From Conus ventricosus (taxonomy: Eukaryota; Mollusca; Gastropoda; Neogastropoda; Conidae): a stretch of 64,000 nt of DNA. Made by a program: the position numbers and the translations under genes. Of this stretch, positions 34,098 through 45,188 are shown piece after piece. The stretch spans positions 58,961,950 to 59,025,949 of the forward strand of contig CM031600.1 in the NCBI GenBank assembly GCA_018398815.1, given 5' to 3'. The stretch's first letter is position 1. Every line of letters begins with the position of its first letter. A model generated the notes under the pieces. That model did not search any database, was not told the DNA's origin, and saw only the letters and a list, made by a program, of their open reading frames with translations.

Positions 34098-35067
34098 AAA
34101 AAAATTGGCCTGACAGATCTAGCAAACAGACCCAGTTTGTAAAACCGTATGACACTAAACTGTATGCTTGATTCACTTGGTCTCCCCAAAGCAATGACCA
34201 TAGTGAGACATGCATGCAAAATCCACAGCCAGTTGCAAGTTCTAAGAGTGTCCCATTATCAGAAAAAGAAAAAAAGATTACCAAGGATTGTGAACAACTG
34301 TAACTCTGTGACGGGGGTCAGAATTGCCCAAACACCAGTGCCTTGAGCTTTCACCACAAAATCAGCCTCCACCCTATCCCATTCACACGTATATTTTTGT
34401 TCTGTTTTGATTAAAACTATAAAATGGACTGGTTTTGGTATGCACCTGAATAAAGATTTGTTCTGACGGCAAACTTGCCCATTTCACTCATTCATTCCCT
34501 CTTCCATATAGAACTGTCTTTAATAGAAGCAAACTGGATTTTCTTTCTACCCCATTTCCCTGACATTTAAACATGACTGAAATGGAGAAAGGGTACAGGA
34601 GGGAGATGCTTGTCCTTCCATAACTGCTAAAGGCGACGCCAATTCCTGCCTAGCACAGGACCAGATACATCACAAATTGGAAAGTCAACCATGCCAAATA
34701 CTCTGGACATTTGATGGAAGTGGGGGGCAGGAGGGATGGAAGAAGGAGGCAAGAAGATCGAGTAACTACCAGAATGCACATGTGTACAATCTCTCTTTCA
34801 TAAAGAGTCCAAAGAATGCACTGTGACAACTTCCTGCGGGTAGAAAGGGATCAGGACTGGGGGTAAAAAATGAGAAGCCCCCCTTCCCCCTGAAAAACAA
34901 ACAAAAATATGTAATAATCCTCTTTTTTGTTTGTTTAATGCCAAATTATCTCTTTGTAAATGTCTGAATTTCTTTAGCAAAAAACAAACAAACAAAAAAC
35001 TGCTTGATACAGATTTGAGTGAAAGAGAAGTCAAGCATGCCACACTAATTCAGCTTTGAGAGGAATA
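34098..35067. other. Intergenic; nothing recognised
   Basis: AT-rich unique sequence upstream (on -) of MRPL55, which may hold its promoter. No clear exon, repeat or motif was identified. Confidence 0.4.
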
Positions 35068-36122
35068 TTCAGACTGACACAGCCATCCTAGACTTTTCAA
35101 AGGCCTTTGACACGGTCCCACATTCGAAGCTCTTGGAGAAGCTGGGAAGCTACGGCATCAGAGGCCCACTCTATCAGTGGTTCACCACTTTCCTCACCCA
35201 GTGGAGTATGAAAGTGGTGTAGATGGAAAGTCCTCCGAGCAAGTGACAGTAAACTCTGGCGTTCCCCAAGGTATAGTACTTGGCCCCCTGCAATTCTTAT
35301 GCCACATCAACGATCTACCTGACTCCGTTTCATCCCAAGTCAGGCTCTTTGCAGACGACTGCCTTCTGTATCGAGAAATTAAGACTCGGGCAGACCACAT
35401 CGCCTTGCAAGATGACTTGAAAAAATGGAAACCTGGCTAGAGAATGGGCATGAGATTCAATGCCAAGAAATGCTACATCAGAGTGTACGACACAGATCAC
35501 CTTCTTCTACCAGCTGGACAACCACATCCTACAGCAAGTGGACTCTTACCCATATCTTGGAGTTGAAATAAGCGAAAACCTGTCTTGGTCTGCTCACATA
35601 AACAAATCCCCAAAGAAAGCAAGCGGCAGCCTGTGTATGCTTCGTAGGAACCTACGCTTCTGTTCTGAAGCCTGCGCAAAAAAGTGAATGTCTCCCGGTC
35701 AGGTCCCTTCTAGAGTACAGCTCCACTGTCTGGGACCCATATTATGATATATGCAAGAGAAATTGATACGATAGAAGGCTCCAACGCAGAGCAGCCAATA
35801 CATAAAGCAGATTACCGCCCCGAAACCCAGGCTGTGTCACAGCTATGCTACAGGACATTGGGTTTTCCTTCTCTGCAGGAAAGAAGATGACAACACCTGC
35901 TCCCCTTTCTTATTTAAGATCATCAAATGACATCTTCCTGGCATGAGGCGGATAAATAACCTGACCCCTGTCCAAAATAAAGACTTAAAGACCCACAAGA
36001 CGAAAAATCAAGAAGAAAACTAGTGGAGCAATATGCAAGGGAACCACCAGCGCTGCTTCAACATCCAGCATACTACAACACTGTCTTCAAGAACAGTTTT
36101 TTCCCACGAACCATCGGGGAAT
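35068..36122 (+). mobile_element. LINE fragment (reverse transcriptase C-terminal half), decayed
   Basis: It starts inside the reverse transcriptase at AILDFSKAFDTVPHSKLLEK. It continues through SGVPQG-type VNSGVPQGIVLGPL and the catalytic box FADDCLLYR, then with several frame changes to the C-terminal region (SYPYLGVEISENLSWSAHI, LRRNLRFCSEACA, and near the end NSFFPRTIGEW). It is a non-LTR retrotransposon of the jockey/CR1-like type, different from the family at 37254. Stops and frameshifts make it inactive. The 5' end is lost. Confidence 0.85.
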
Positions 36123-36148
36123 GGAGATAAGATAAGATAATTTGCTAT

Positions 36149-36187
36149 AGCCCAGCCGACCGCAAAGGGCCACATCAGGGCTGTCAG
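36149..36187 (-). repeat. Dispersed repeat core, second copy
   Basis: Near-identical to 16866-16903 (AGCCCAGCCGACCGCAAAGG then CAGGGCTGTCA). Here it follows a GATAA repeat and the end of the LINE fragment. Confidence 0.6.
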
Positions 36188-36292
36188 GGAATAAAACAAC
36201 TTGACAATAGTTTTTGTTTCTGCTGGACTGGGGAGGAATTCAAGAACCTCCTCCAACAGCCCCCCAAAGAGAAGAAAACCCAAAAACCTCCC

Positions 36293-36293
<1 letters not shown>

Positions 36294-36326
<33 letters not shown>
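36294..36326 (+). repeat. Poly-C tract, 33 bases
   Basis: Uninterrupted C run. Its length is uncertain for technical reasons. Confidence 0.95.
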
Positions 36327-37253
36327 TTTCTCCTTTCGACGACTGCTGCAGAGGCTTGACTCATGTCAGTGCACGCTGAACGTGGTCTGGCTGGTCAGAC
36401 CATCAAACATTAAAAATTGAATTGTGTGTGTGGTGTGTGTGTGTGCGCTCTCCCCCAACTTCTTCCGTCGATGTTATGCCACAGCGTGGCCCTGAGATCC
36501 AAGATCAAAAATCAAAAAGTGAGAACGTGAGCGGTACACTCACAATTATTCAGAATCAGTATGACATTGCCAAACTATCAACATCGAATACAAAAGAAAA
36601 GTGGGCATCTAAGGACACTGCGATTCATCTTCGTTTGATGCTTAGTTTTAATTAGCATAATACACTCTCTCCTCCACCACCCCTCCCCTTTTGATCTTTC
36701 TCATCCTCCTACTGCCGCAGGTCCCAAAACAGTACTGAAGTGACTGCCGGCAACGGGAAAAGGCTTCTCATTGTGTCTCCTCCCGTGTTATCATTCAAAT
36801 TACTCGTTTACCGAACCATAAATGTCACGTTTGGTCCCCTAAACTAATGATCGTAAATTTAAAACCTATAAGAAAGAGTAACTCCAAATGAAAAAATGTT
36901 TTCCCTTTACGCAAGGGTACAAAACACCGACATGTTTTATGTTCTTGAATTAAGTCCCTTCCGATACAAAACGACTTTTTACACCGAATTAGCGGGATGG
37001 TATGTGGTGCCAGTTTTAAACGATGATTCCAGTTGTGCTTCAATTTTTCCCAAAAACCACGAAACGAAATCATAAAGCATAAATGAACGAATATTGATAG
37101 GAAAATCAAAAGGATTTTAAAATAATATATGACAAAGGGACAAACCACACAGTTTTAAGCTTTAGTTTTAAGTGTAATTAACTTAAGTTTAGAATATTTG
37201 AGAGTCACGAGAGTTTACACAAAACATTCTCATGCTGACTGCTTATCAGGGAA
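36327..37253. other. Flank between LINEs; nothing recognised
   Basis: Contains a short TG tract (about 36424-36445). The rest is AT-rich without recognised coding content. The 5' part of the LINE that opens at 37254 may start here, but no boundary or target duplication was found. Confidence 0.4.
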
Positions 37254-40100
37254 GTGCTGTTTTGTGCGTTTTCGTTTCCTGATTGTAACGTTAAAATAAT
37301 ACATGTCTGTCGAAAATTTACATATCTGTTTTGTATTGTGCATAAAATCAGATTATTTTCGACACTTTGTTTTGATGTTGTAATTGGAACAGAAACTTGG
37401 CTAGAAACTGGAACATCCAGCAGTGAACTTCTAATGGAGGATTTTGATATTTATAGAAAGGACAGACTTGGAAAAAGAGGTGGGGGAGTCTTGATTGCCA
37501 TTAGGAAGAACTTAGCCAGTGAGTTTTTATATCAAGGCAAAAATAGTGAAAGTTTATTTTGTAGGATTAATTTCAAGAATAAGAGACCTGTCATTGTTGG
37601 ATCAGTTTACAGACCTCCAGACTCAGATGAAAATGTATGTTTGTCTATTTGCAGAGACATTTCTAACATTGTTTTGGCCAATAGGAAGGCAATATTATGG
37701 ATTGGTGGAGACTTTAATTTACCAGATATTGATTGGGGTGAAGATGCCATACTTGGTAATCAATACAGTAAAAATATTAATACTCAGTTTTTTGATGCCA
37801 CCAAAGACCTTGGATTAGTACAGTCAGTTGAATCACCAACTCGTGGTAAGGCATTCCTGGATTTATTTTTTACCAATTGTCCAGGCGCTTTAGGCAATCA
37901 GGAATTAATTGCAGGCCTGGGTGATCATGACATAGTTCTCTTAGAGAGTAACTTTCAACCCTTTCGAAGAAAACCCCCTAAACGTACCATCAGACTCTGG
38001 AACCAAGCAGATTTACCAAAATTGCGCAGGGATACTCATAATTTCAGTCGTCTTTTTTTGAGGTCCCATAGTGTTAAAGATAATGTCAGTGATCTTTGGA
38101 AGTGTATAAAAACTAACTTGGAATTTATTATGGATGACAACATACCTACTAAAATAACTTCAAGCAAGAACCACCAGCCATGGATTACTACTAAAACTAA
38201 ACGTTTGTTGAGAAGGAAACATCGTTTCTTTAAGAAATTGAAACTACATCCTAATTCAGAAAGATTACTGGTTAGGTATAAACATATTAAGAGAAGGTGT
38301 CAGAGAGAATGTAGACTTGCTCACTCCAATTATGTTAATTCGATGATTTCGGAAGGTGATCATCAAAACAAGAAATTATGGTCTTACATAAGGAGTAAGA
38401 GACAGGACAACATTGGGATTCCAGACCTGAGAAACAACCAGAATAACCTAATACAGGACCCTGAAGGGAAAGCAAACTTACTAAACAAGCAGTTTTGTTC
38501 AGTTTTCTCAAATCCCAAACCTTTAATTAACGTTAGACTAAAGGATGATGATAAACTCCCTGAAATGCAAAACATCAAAGTAAACAAAGCAGGAGTATTT
38601 AAGTTACTGACCAATATCAATGAAAACAAAGCTACTGGTCCCGATGGCGTTCCTGGCAAGCTCTTAAAATTATGTGCCAATGAATTGAGTGAGGTATACC
38701 AATTACTTTACCAAGCTTCACTGGACCAGGGAGTAATACCTGATGAGTGGCGAGATGCGAGCATTGTTCCCTTATTTAAAAAGGGTGACAAAACAAAAGC
38801 AGAGAATTATAGACCTGTATCTCTTACATCCATATCAGCTAAATTACTTGAACACATAATATATAGTAGCATAATGGACCATTTTGACAAATATGATTTC
38901 TTAAATAACGCCCAGCATGGTTTTAGACAGCGAAGGAGTTGTGAGACTCAACTTATAACAACTCTCAATGATTTTAGTAACTGTCTTAACAACAGACAGC
39001 AAATAGATGCAATTTTATTAGATTTTTCTAAAGCCTTTGATAAGGTTGACCATGAGGGCCTGCTGCTTAAATTAGAACACATTGGCATTGGCGGTTCTTT
39101 GCTAAAATGGGCTAGATCATTCCTCGTTGGGAGAACGCAGAAAGTTGTTGTGGAAGGGTCGTCATCCCATTGTAAACCAGTCTTGTCAGGTGTACCACAG
39201 GGAACTGTTCTGGGGCCCTTGTTTTTCTTAATTTATATAAATGACATAAGTAGAAATCTCTCTCCTGGAACTACTATAAGGCTTTTTGCAGATGACAGTT
39301 TAGTATATAGAACAATCAGAAGCAAGAATGATACACGCATTCTACAAGAAGATCTAAACGCTTTACAAGAGTGGGAAAGAACTTGGAAAATGGAATTTCA
39401 TCCTCAAAAGTGCCAGGTGTTGCGTATATGTAACAAACGCTCACTAATTAGATCAGATTATTCTATCCATAATACTATTCTTAAAGAAACTAATGCTGCA
39501 AAATATTTAGGCGTGATTATAGATAGTCGTCTCAAATGGAAAGAACATTACAATTTAGTATGTAAGAAAGCAAATAACATCTTAGCTTTCTTACACAGGA
39601 ATATCAATGACTGCCCCCAAAAGGTTAAAGACGACTGCTACAAAACACTGGTTAGACCAGTACTGGAATATGGTTGCTCAGTTTGGGATCCTTACCATCT
39701 AAAGGACATTGATAACCTTGAAAAGATTCAGAAGAGAGCAGCACGGTTCGTAACAGGGAACCACATCAGAGAAAAGGGGAATACTAGGAAGAACATGAGG
39801 AAATTAGAATGGAAACCCTTAGAAGAGAGAAGAGCTTTTATTAAACTTAACACCTTTTTTAAAGGCAGAGCTAAAGTAATTGATATTCCAATGGAACAAC
39901 TAGTATTGAATAAAAGTAGCACCAGGAGTGGCGGTCAGTGTTATACCATACCTGCATCAAATATTGACAGCCACTTACATTCTTTTTATCCCAGTTCTGT
40001 ACGGCTGTGGAACTCACTGCCGGGTGCCATCAAGATTGCCACAAATGCAATCTCATTCAAAAAACAAATTGATTCGACAGTTTTGAGATCTGCATATTGA
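37254..40100 (+). CDS. LINE open reading frame: apurinic endonuclease plus reverse transcriptase, 948 codons intact
   Basis: One uninterrupted frame encodes a non-LTR retrotransposon polyprotein. The endonuclease part shows GTETWL (residue ~45), GSVYRPP (~116), GDFNLPDIDW (~152) and GDHDIV (~223). The reverse transcriptase shows NKATGPDGVPGKLLK (~458), LLDFSKAFDKVDH (~588), SGVPQGTVLGPL (~645) and the catalytic FADD box (~677). A C-terminal region with LVRPVLEYGCSVWDPY and a RLWNSLPGAI end follows, as in jockey/CR1-like elements. The first ~35 residues only loosely resemble an endonuclease start (KIIHVCRK), so the 5' end may be truncated or altered. No gag-like first reading frame is seen. 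The absence of stops over 2.8 kb suggests a recent insertion. A second copy of the same family lies just downstream. Confidence 0.93.
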   Translation: MLFCAFSFPDCNVKIIHVCRKFTYLFCIVHKIRLFSTLCFDVVIGTETWLETGTSSSELLMEDFDIYRKDRLGKRGGGVLIAIRKNLASEFLYQGKNSESLFCRINFKNKRPVIVGSVYRPPDSDENVCLSICRDISNIVLANRKAILWIGGDFNLPDIDWGEDAILGNQYSKNINTQFFDATKDLGLVQSVESPTRGKAFLDLFFTNCPGALGNQELIAGLGDHDIVLLESNFQPFRRKPPKRTIRLWNQADLPKLRRDTHNFSRLFLRSHSVKDNVSDLWKCIKTNLEFIMDDNIPTKITSSKNHQPWITTKTKRLLRRKHRFFKKLKLHPNSERLLVRYKHIKRRCQRECRLAHSNYVNSMISEGDHQNKKLWSYIRSKRQDNIGIPDLRNNQNNLIQDPEGKANLLNKQFCSVFSNPKPLINVRLKDDDKLPEMQNIKVNKAGVFKLLTNINENKATGPDGVPGKLLKLCANELSEVYQLLYQASLDQGVIPDEWRDASIVPLFKKGDKTKAENYRPVSLTSISAKLLEHIIYSSIMDHFDKYDFLNNAQHGFRQRRSCETQLITTLNDFSNCLNNRQQIDAILLDFSKAFDKVDHEGLLLKLEHIGIGGSLLKWARSFLVGRTQKVVVEGSSSHCKPVLSGVPQGTVLGPLFFLIYINDISRNLSPGTTIRLFADDSLVYRTIRSKNDTRILQEDLNALQEWERTWKMEFHPQKCQVLRICNKRSLIRSDYSIHNTILKETNAAKYLGVIIDSRLKWKEHYNLVCKKANNILAFLHRNINDCPQKVKDDCYKTLVRPVLEYGCSVWDPYHLKDIDNLEKIQKRAARFVTGNHIREKGNTRKNMRKLEWKPLEERRAFIKLNTFFKGRAKVIDIPMEQLVLNKSSTRSGGQCYTIPASNIDSHLHSFYPSSVRLWNSLPGAIKIATNAISFKKQIDSTVLRSAY

Positions 40101-40379
40101 CGATTTTTTATTTTTACTTCCCTGATATTTTACTATTACCTGGGCCTGGATTTTTTATTTTTACTTCCCTGATATTTTACTATTACCTGGGCCTGAATTT
40201 GGCCATTGCTTTTATCTTCTTGAATATCGAGTGCGACCCCTTGTTGCTAAATTTGCTCCAGGGGCCAACAGTCTGAGTCGCACTGTTTTATGTTATTTTA
40301 TTTTACTTTTTAACATGCGCGCTGGTGACCTACTCGTTTTTGAGTGAACCGGTGTTTTAGGAAGAAGAAGAAGAAGAAG
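40101..40379 (+). mobile_element. 3' UTR and (GAA)n tail of the intact LINE
   Basis: The 3' UTR ends TTTTAGGAAGAAGAAGAAG, and the second copy ends the same way at about 50419-50443, so a GAA tail rather than poly-A defines this family. In this copy a ~48-bp piece containing CCTGATATTTTACTATTACC and TGGGCCTG is tandemly duplicated (about 40106-40200). The second copy has it once. Confidence 0.85.
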
Positions 40380-40548
40380 TGTGCTTCAGAATTTTAGCCT
40401 GTTTTCCGGTCCAGTAAAGCTGCTCGCAGTCCGTATAAAGCATCAATCGGGGGAAAAAAGAAAAAAGTTCAGGCACTCGGATCTGTTTAGACGGACGATG
40501 ATAAACTGTGTGCATATTTGGAAGAAAAACAAACAAAAAAAAACACTA

Positions 40549-40549
40549 C

Positions 40550-40601
<52 letters not shown>
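40549..40601 (+). repeat. (TA)n-(GA)n microsatellite
   Basis: About 11 TA units followed by about 15 GA units, directly before the 5' truncation point of LINE copy 2. Confidence 0.95.
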
Positions 40602-40604
<3 letters not shown>

Positions 40605-40938
40605 AGAAGCAAGAATTGATACACGCTTTCTACAAGAAGATTTTTAAACGCTTTACAAGAATGGAAAGAACTTGGAAAATGGTGTTTCATCCCCAGAAGT
40701 GCCAAGTGTTGCGTATATGTAATAAACGCTCACCAGCTGGATCAGAATATTCTTTTCATAATACTGTTCTTAAAGAAACCAATGCTGCAAAATATTTGGG
40801 CGTGATTAGATAGTCGTCTCAAATGGAAAGAATATTACAATTTAGTATGTAAGAAAGCAAATAACATCTTAGCTTTCTTATACAGGAATATAAAACCACT
40901 GCCCCCAAATGGTTAAAGACGACTGCTACAAAACACTG
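40602..40938 (+). mobile_element. LINE copy 2, segment A (5'-truncated, broken)
   Basis: Starts at sequence matching about 39318 of the intact LINE (GAAGCAAGAAT, TACAAGAAGAT) and follows it to AAAACACTG at 40938, where the DNA transposon enters. Small indels disrupt the frame. The rest of this copy resumes at 44805 and again at 49966. Confidence 0.92.
40936..40938 (+). repeat. Target duplication CTG, left copy (DNA transposon)
   Basis: CTG here and at 44802-44804. The intact LINE has a single CTG at the joint (ACACTGGTTAG), so the duplication arose on insertion. ACTG (4 bp) would also fit if the inverted repeat is one base shorter on the right. Confidence 0.75.
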
Positions 40939-41202
40939 TAGTCCAGTCAAATGAATACATGACGTCAAACAAATTGCAACAAATCATTCAAGAGCGTTAA
41001 TCAACTGAAACGATCATGTTATTCGTGCACAGAAAATCTAAAGTAAAAGATGGTTCCGTTTTAACGTAATTAATCCGAAAGTGTAAGACGAACCGTGAGA
41101 ATGAGAATTTTTTTAATGTCCGTGGACGGAAAGCTGAATGAACGCGCTGAGCAGAAAACGGCAGGAAAATCCAACGCTGCCCGCAGGCGCGCGATGATGG
41201 CG

Positions 41203-43530
41203 GACACTGACTGCGCTGATTCAAACAATTACCAGAGCCCCTCATGTTCATATTCACGGGTAATGTACCAATTTCTTATTGATAAGTTAACTTTGTTTTG
41301 TATGTCTGTGTATGATTTTAAGATACCACTATGATACTACTCAATAACTTTTGACACTACAGGCCAAACTAGACTGGCATTCCGCCGAAGCTGACACGTA
41401 AACACGTGTTCGCCTGCCCGAGTAAGTGAAGTGGCTTACCTGATAGCCTAGCACGCAGCAGTAGATTCGGTACAACAAGAAGTCGTGGAATAAAGGGAAT
41501 AATGACTGTATCTGCGAACTACACTCTATTGCACACACATGCCTTGTACTTGTGGTTGCGTGGTAATTGTTGTGGCTTATTTGAACGTTTTATGAACTCC
41601 AATTTTCATGGAATGTGTGAATTGGGCAAAAGTCAAACGGAAAATTGAAACAAAACCTGATTGATAACAATAATAATAAAATAATAAGAATAATAACATT
41701 TAAAAAAAAATAATGATAATAACAATAATAATAATATCGCCCAAATAATATTTGTATAATGATTACGTAATAGTAATAACAACAACAACAACAACAACGT
41801 GATAATGACAGTAACAATAGGCTAACAATAATGAAAGCTTTCTCAAAGCCATTTTAATTCTGAATTTCAGAGTCCAGAAAAGGATTGCTGCATCATTTGC
41901 AAGCTGGGATTTTGCAGCCAGGACAGGAAAGTAATTCTAACACACAAAGGGTGTGCTGGGATCAACAAGGCAAGCGCTCAGCGAGGTGATGATATTGTTG
42001 CTTCAACTGGCAGTTTTGTTCATGCTAAATGTCGGCGTGAATACACCAATATAAACGCTATTACACAGTTTCTGCGTAGCAGGCAAAATGATCAGTCTCC
42101 TCAAAAAGCATAAAACGAAGACTTCGGACTGTAGATTCTGCATACAGTCCAGCAGCCCAATGCCTGTTCTGCCTGAAAGGAGAAAAATGGTCACGTAGAG
42201 GCGGACACAAGACCTGTATAGGTCTGACATCAGTGACAACAACACAATTCCAACAGACTGTGGCCGGTGTTTGCAGCAGCAGAGGTGACGAGTGTCACGG
42301 AAAGTTAAGGCTAGATTAGAATTTTTGCAGGACTGTTTTGCCCAGGATGTGGTATACCACAGTATCTGCAGTACCAACTTTCGAACAGGAAAACATGTCC
42401 CCCGAATGTTTTTTAGAAACTGATGATATGCCAGCAAGAAAAAGAATCAAATTGGGGAAAGCAGGCAGACCAAAAGATGAGGCGTATCATGCTGCCTTTC
42501 AGGATATTGTTTCCTATCTAGAAAACAATGACACAGAGCAGGTCACTGTGTGTGACCTTGTTGGATGATGGGAGATGCCCTGGACCAGTGCAATGAGTCA
42601 AATGTGGGTTCTGCGTACAGTGTGCCTTACATGAAGAAAATGCTGCTTGAACATTTTGGTGACAGTATATCTATCTCAGAGTTAGAAGGAAAATCAGATG
42701 TCGTGACCATAAAGACAGCCGCGTCCAACATCCTTCACAAGTTCTGCGAAGAACACAAAAAGAATGACAGTGACAGTGAATCTACTCGCTTGATTAGAGC
42801 AGCAGCTGCTCTAATTAGAAGTGACATAATGTCCATCTGTTGTGACAGAAGTATGTACCCAGATTCTGGTCAGTTGTGCAAGGATTTACAGCTTGATTTC
42901 CTGCCTGTGACTCTTCAGACATTGCTTAAAGATATCATCAGGGGTAAAAACACAGATCTGAAATCGCATCCATTGGACAATGCATCGTTCAAGCAACCAG
43001 GCCAAACACATGCATTGCTCCACTTCAGATCCACCTGGCAGTGCAGATGCACAAAACTTTTGCATCAAGATTTTTGGTGGATACGTTAAGTAAACTTGGG
43101 TTCTGCTCTTCATATTCAGAAGTACAGAAATTCCACCTCAATGCAGCTGTCACCCAAGGTTTAGACCTTCCGGAAATCACCGAAGAAAATACCCTTCAGT
43201 TTGTGGCAGACAACGCAGACCACAACTCTGCCACTTTAGAGGGCGGGGAACTTTCCATGGAATGGGAACAATTGCTGTTGTCACACCTGGGACAAAGACT
43301 CCACTAAGGATACCCAGAAAAAAGGTGGACATCAAAGAAGTTAGTTGAGCTTGGGAAAATCAACATTCACTATTACAGGGCTGACTGGAACGGTCTCTCT
43401 TCTGTGTTTTTCAAAGACATTTCTGACATTTCTGCTGTTGACAATACAGCAGGTATTGAAACACTGGAAGATATCTTGGCCCCTCAAGCCCCGACCTGCT
43501 TGGCATGGATTGATGCAGGCAACTCATGAT
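41203..43530 (+). pseudogene. Broken coding region of the DNA transposon (putative transposase of unknown family)
   Basis: A first exon-like piece starts at ATG 41203 (MADTDCADSNNYQSPSCSYS), ending at a CGG|GTAATG donor near 41261. An acceptor TTTCAG ends at 41870, after which the frame reads CCIICKLGF, HKGCAG and FVHAKCRREYT, a CxxC...HxxxC...HxxCR arrangement likely to bind zinc. After stops and frame changes come AAQCLFCLKGEKWS and, from 42338, ARKRIKLGKAGRPKDEAYH, MLLEHFGDSISISELEGK and AAALIRSDIMSICCD. Near 43040-43270 follow TLSKLGFCSSYSEVQKF, then FVADNADHNSATLEGG and, in another frame, GTFHGMGTIAVVTPG, then ADWNGLSSVFFKDISDI and a TGA near 43530. I recall this DNxDHN...TFHGMG pair from uncharacterised predicted proteins of corals and molluscs; no function is established. 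At least four frame breaks are present. Confidence 0.7.
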
Positions 43531-43587
43531 GCTTGGCATGGAAATTTATGCAGGCAACTCATGATGGTGTGCATCCAGGCAAATCGG

Positions 43588-43638
<51 letters not shown>

Positions 43639-43969
43639 GTGTTGTGTTGCGTTGTTGTGTGAATTTGTGCGTGTGTATGTGTGTGGTTGGGTGGGTGGGA
43701 AGGTGGGAGCGCGCGTGCGTGCTAGCGAGTGTGCGTGTTTGTTTTGCCGTCGGAGTGAAGAGGGGCGCAGACTAGGTTAAGAGAGAGGTGTGGCCAGGAA
43801 ACTGCCATAACTGGTAGGGGTGGGGCCGGGAGGGAGGGAGGGAGAGAAAGAGACAGACAGAGAGAGAGAGGGAGAGAGAGTGAGTGACAAACAGACAGAG
43901 TGACGGATGGACGGACAGACAGATAGATAGGCAGTCAGGCAGACAGTGACAAAGGCATAGACAGAGATA

Positions 43970-44023
<54 letters not shown>
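43588..44023 (+). repeat. TG microsatellites and GA/GAC-rich sequence inside the DNA transposon
   Basis: TG tracts at about 43589-43638 and 43972-44022 enclose GGGAGG, GACAGACAGA and GATAGATAG simple repeats. Just before, a ~33-bp piece containing GCAGGCAACTCATGATG is duplicated (about 43510-43567). This low-complexity block replaces whatever coded for the rest of the protein. Confidence 0.9.
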
Positions 44024-44788
44024 CAGAGAGAGAAATTAATTAAACTGTTTCTGCCATGTACCCAGGAAATGACTGGGTGATACTGTTACATGAAATCGGG
44101 CACCATTGAAACATAAAGAAACTGGTGTTTTTGATGAAACATGTCCTGTCATTACCACATTTTTATTGGTAACAACTTTGTCTCAACACTGTGGTAGGAC
44201 AAGCAGCCATAGATATGTTCCAAACTTAACTACATACAGAGGCTGATGGTCTGCAGTCTGAAAGTTAAGGGGTATGGATGAAAAAGAAAGCCTGTTTCAT
44301 AAATGTTTGTTTGGTTGACTCCTCCTATGTTTTTTCTTTGCACAAAACGTGCTAAGAAATCTGTCTATTGCATTTATTCTTCATGAATTGTGTGTACAAC
44401 ATAGTAGCAACAGTAAAAAGAGAAATATTTCCTCAAATCCACGAAGAATATTTGCCCACTTTGTTGATAAAAATGAAGAAAACCTGTATATCTTTTATGT
44501 ACTGTTTAACTTTTATGTTTTTTAAAATCATCAATCATTTGTAAATATTTTCAATCATTTTCCCCCCATTTGCATTGTATTTACTGCGATCTCTGTAGCA
44601 GATTGTCTGTTTTCCGGTTCTTGTAACATCAGCTTGGGGGTATGTTCTTTAAACAAACGTATATAATTCATTGCAAACCCTATATTTCTTTAGATTTTGA
44701 AGTGGTACTGGCAGATTTCAACAAGTTCAAATCAGGTGAAATTTCTTTTGTTGCAATTTGTTTAAGGTTATAGGCTATTTTTGAAAAT

Positions 44789-44801
44789 TTTGACTGGACT
44801 A
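44789..44801 (-). repeat. Right terminal inverted repeat of the DNA transposon
   Basis: TTTGACTGGACTA, exact inverse of 40939-40951. Confidence 0.9.
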
Positions 44802-44804
44802 CTG

Positions 44805-45009
44805 GTTAGACCAGTACTGGAATATGGTTGCTCAGTCTGGATCCTTACCATCTAAAAGGACATTGATAACCTCGAAAAGATTCAGAAGAGAGCAGCGCGG
44901 TTCGTAACAGGGAACCATAGCAGAGAAAAGGGGAATACTAGGAAGGACATGAGGAAAATTAGAATGGAATCCCTTAGAAGAGAGAAGAGCTTTTATCAAA
45001 CTTAATATC
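44805..45009 (+). mobile_element. LINE copy 2, segment B
   Basis: Resumes exactly where segment A stopped (GTTAGACCAGTACTGGAATA, after the duplicated CTG) and follows the intact LINE to CTTAATATC, where the LTR element enters. Several one-base indels are present. Confidence 0.92.
45005..45009 (+). repeat. Target duplication ATATC, left copy (LTR element)
   Basis: ATATC precedes the 5' LTR and recurs at 49961-49965 after the 3' LTR. Five bases is the usual Ty3/gypsy duplication. Confidence 0.92.
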
Positions 45010-45188
45010 TGTAGATTATTATAATTACATATGTACGACTTACGTATGTTAAGCTGAATTATGACGTCACTCGGATAGATACGTCATGACACTTCCGTTA
45101 CGCCGATGTCGGAATGAGCAACTGAACAAGAAACCAAAAACAAGCTTGACTGACTTCTTGTTTATATTGTATGACTGGCACATCTTCA
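45010..45188 (+). repeat. 5' LTR of a Ty3/gypsy retrotransposon
   Basis: 179 bases, TG...CA ends (TGTAGATTATT ... GGCACATCTTCA). It matches the 3' LTR with one base indel (GACTGACTTC against GACTCGACTTC) and one substitution (CTTCA against CCTCA). These LTRs are very short for the group. The near-identity implies a young insertion. Confidence 0.93.

Larger units (their letters stand above)
40939..44801 (+). mobile_element. 3.86 kb DNA transposon of uncertain superfamily (Academ-like?), inserted in LINE copy 2
   Basis: Outer 13-bp perfect inverted repeats, TAGTCCAGTCAAA (40939-40951) and TTTGACTGGACTA (44789-44801), bound the element. A second, inner inverted repeat of 17 bp, AAACAAATTGCAACAAA, lies at 40967-40983 and inverted at 44747-44763. 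It is flanked by CTG (or ACTG). It carries a broken multi-exon coding region on + (41203-43530) for a protein with Cys/His-rich N-terminal motifs and a later ADNADHN...TFHGMG motif, then a TG-rich stretch with no coding. The 3-4 bp duplication and Cys-rich N-terminus suggest Academ-like elements, but I cannot confirm this. The C-terminal half of the protein seems lost, so this copy is probably non-autonomous. Confidence 0.85.

Noticed and set aside
36020..36364. 114-codon - frame with a Gly run
   Set aside because: The Gly run is the poly-C tract; flanks are the LINE end and the dispersed repeat.
41590..41817. - frame rich in Tyr and Cys
   Set aside because: Translation of AAT/AAC simple repeats within the DNA transposon.
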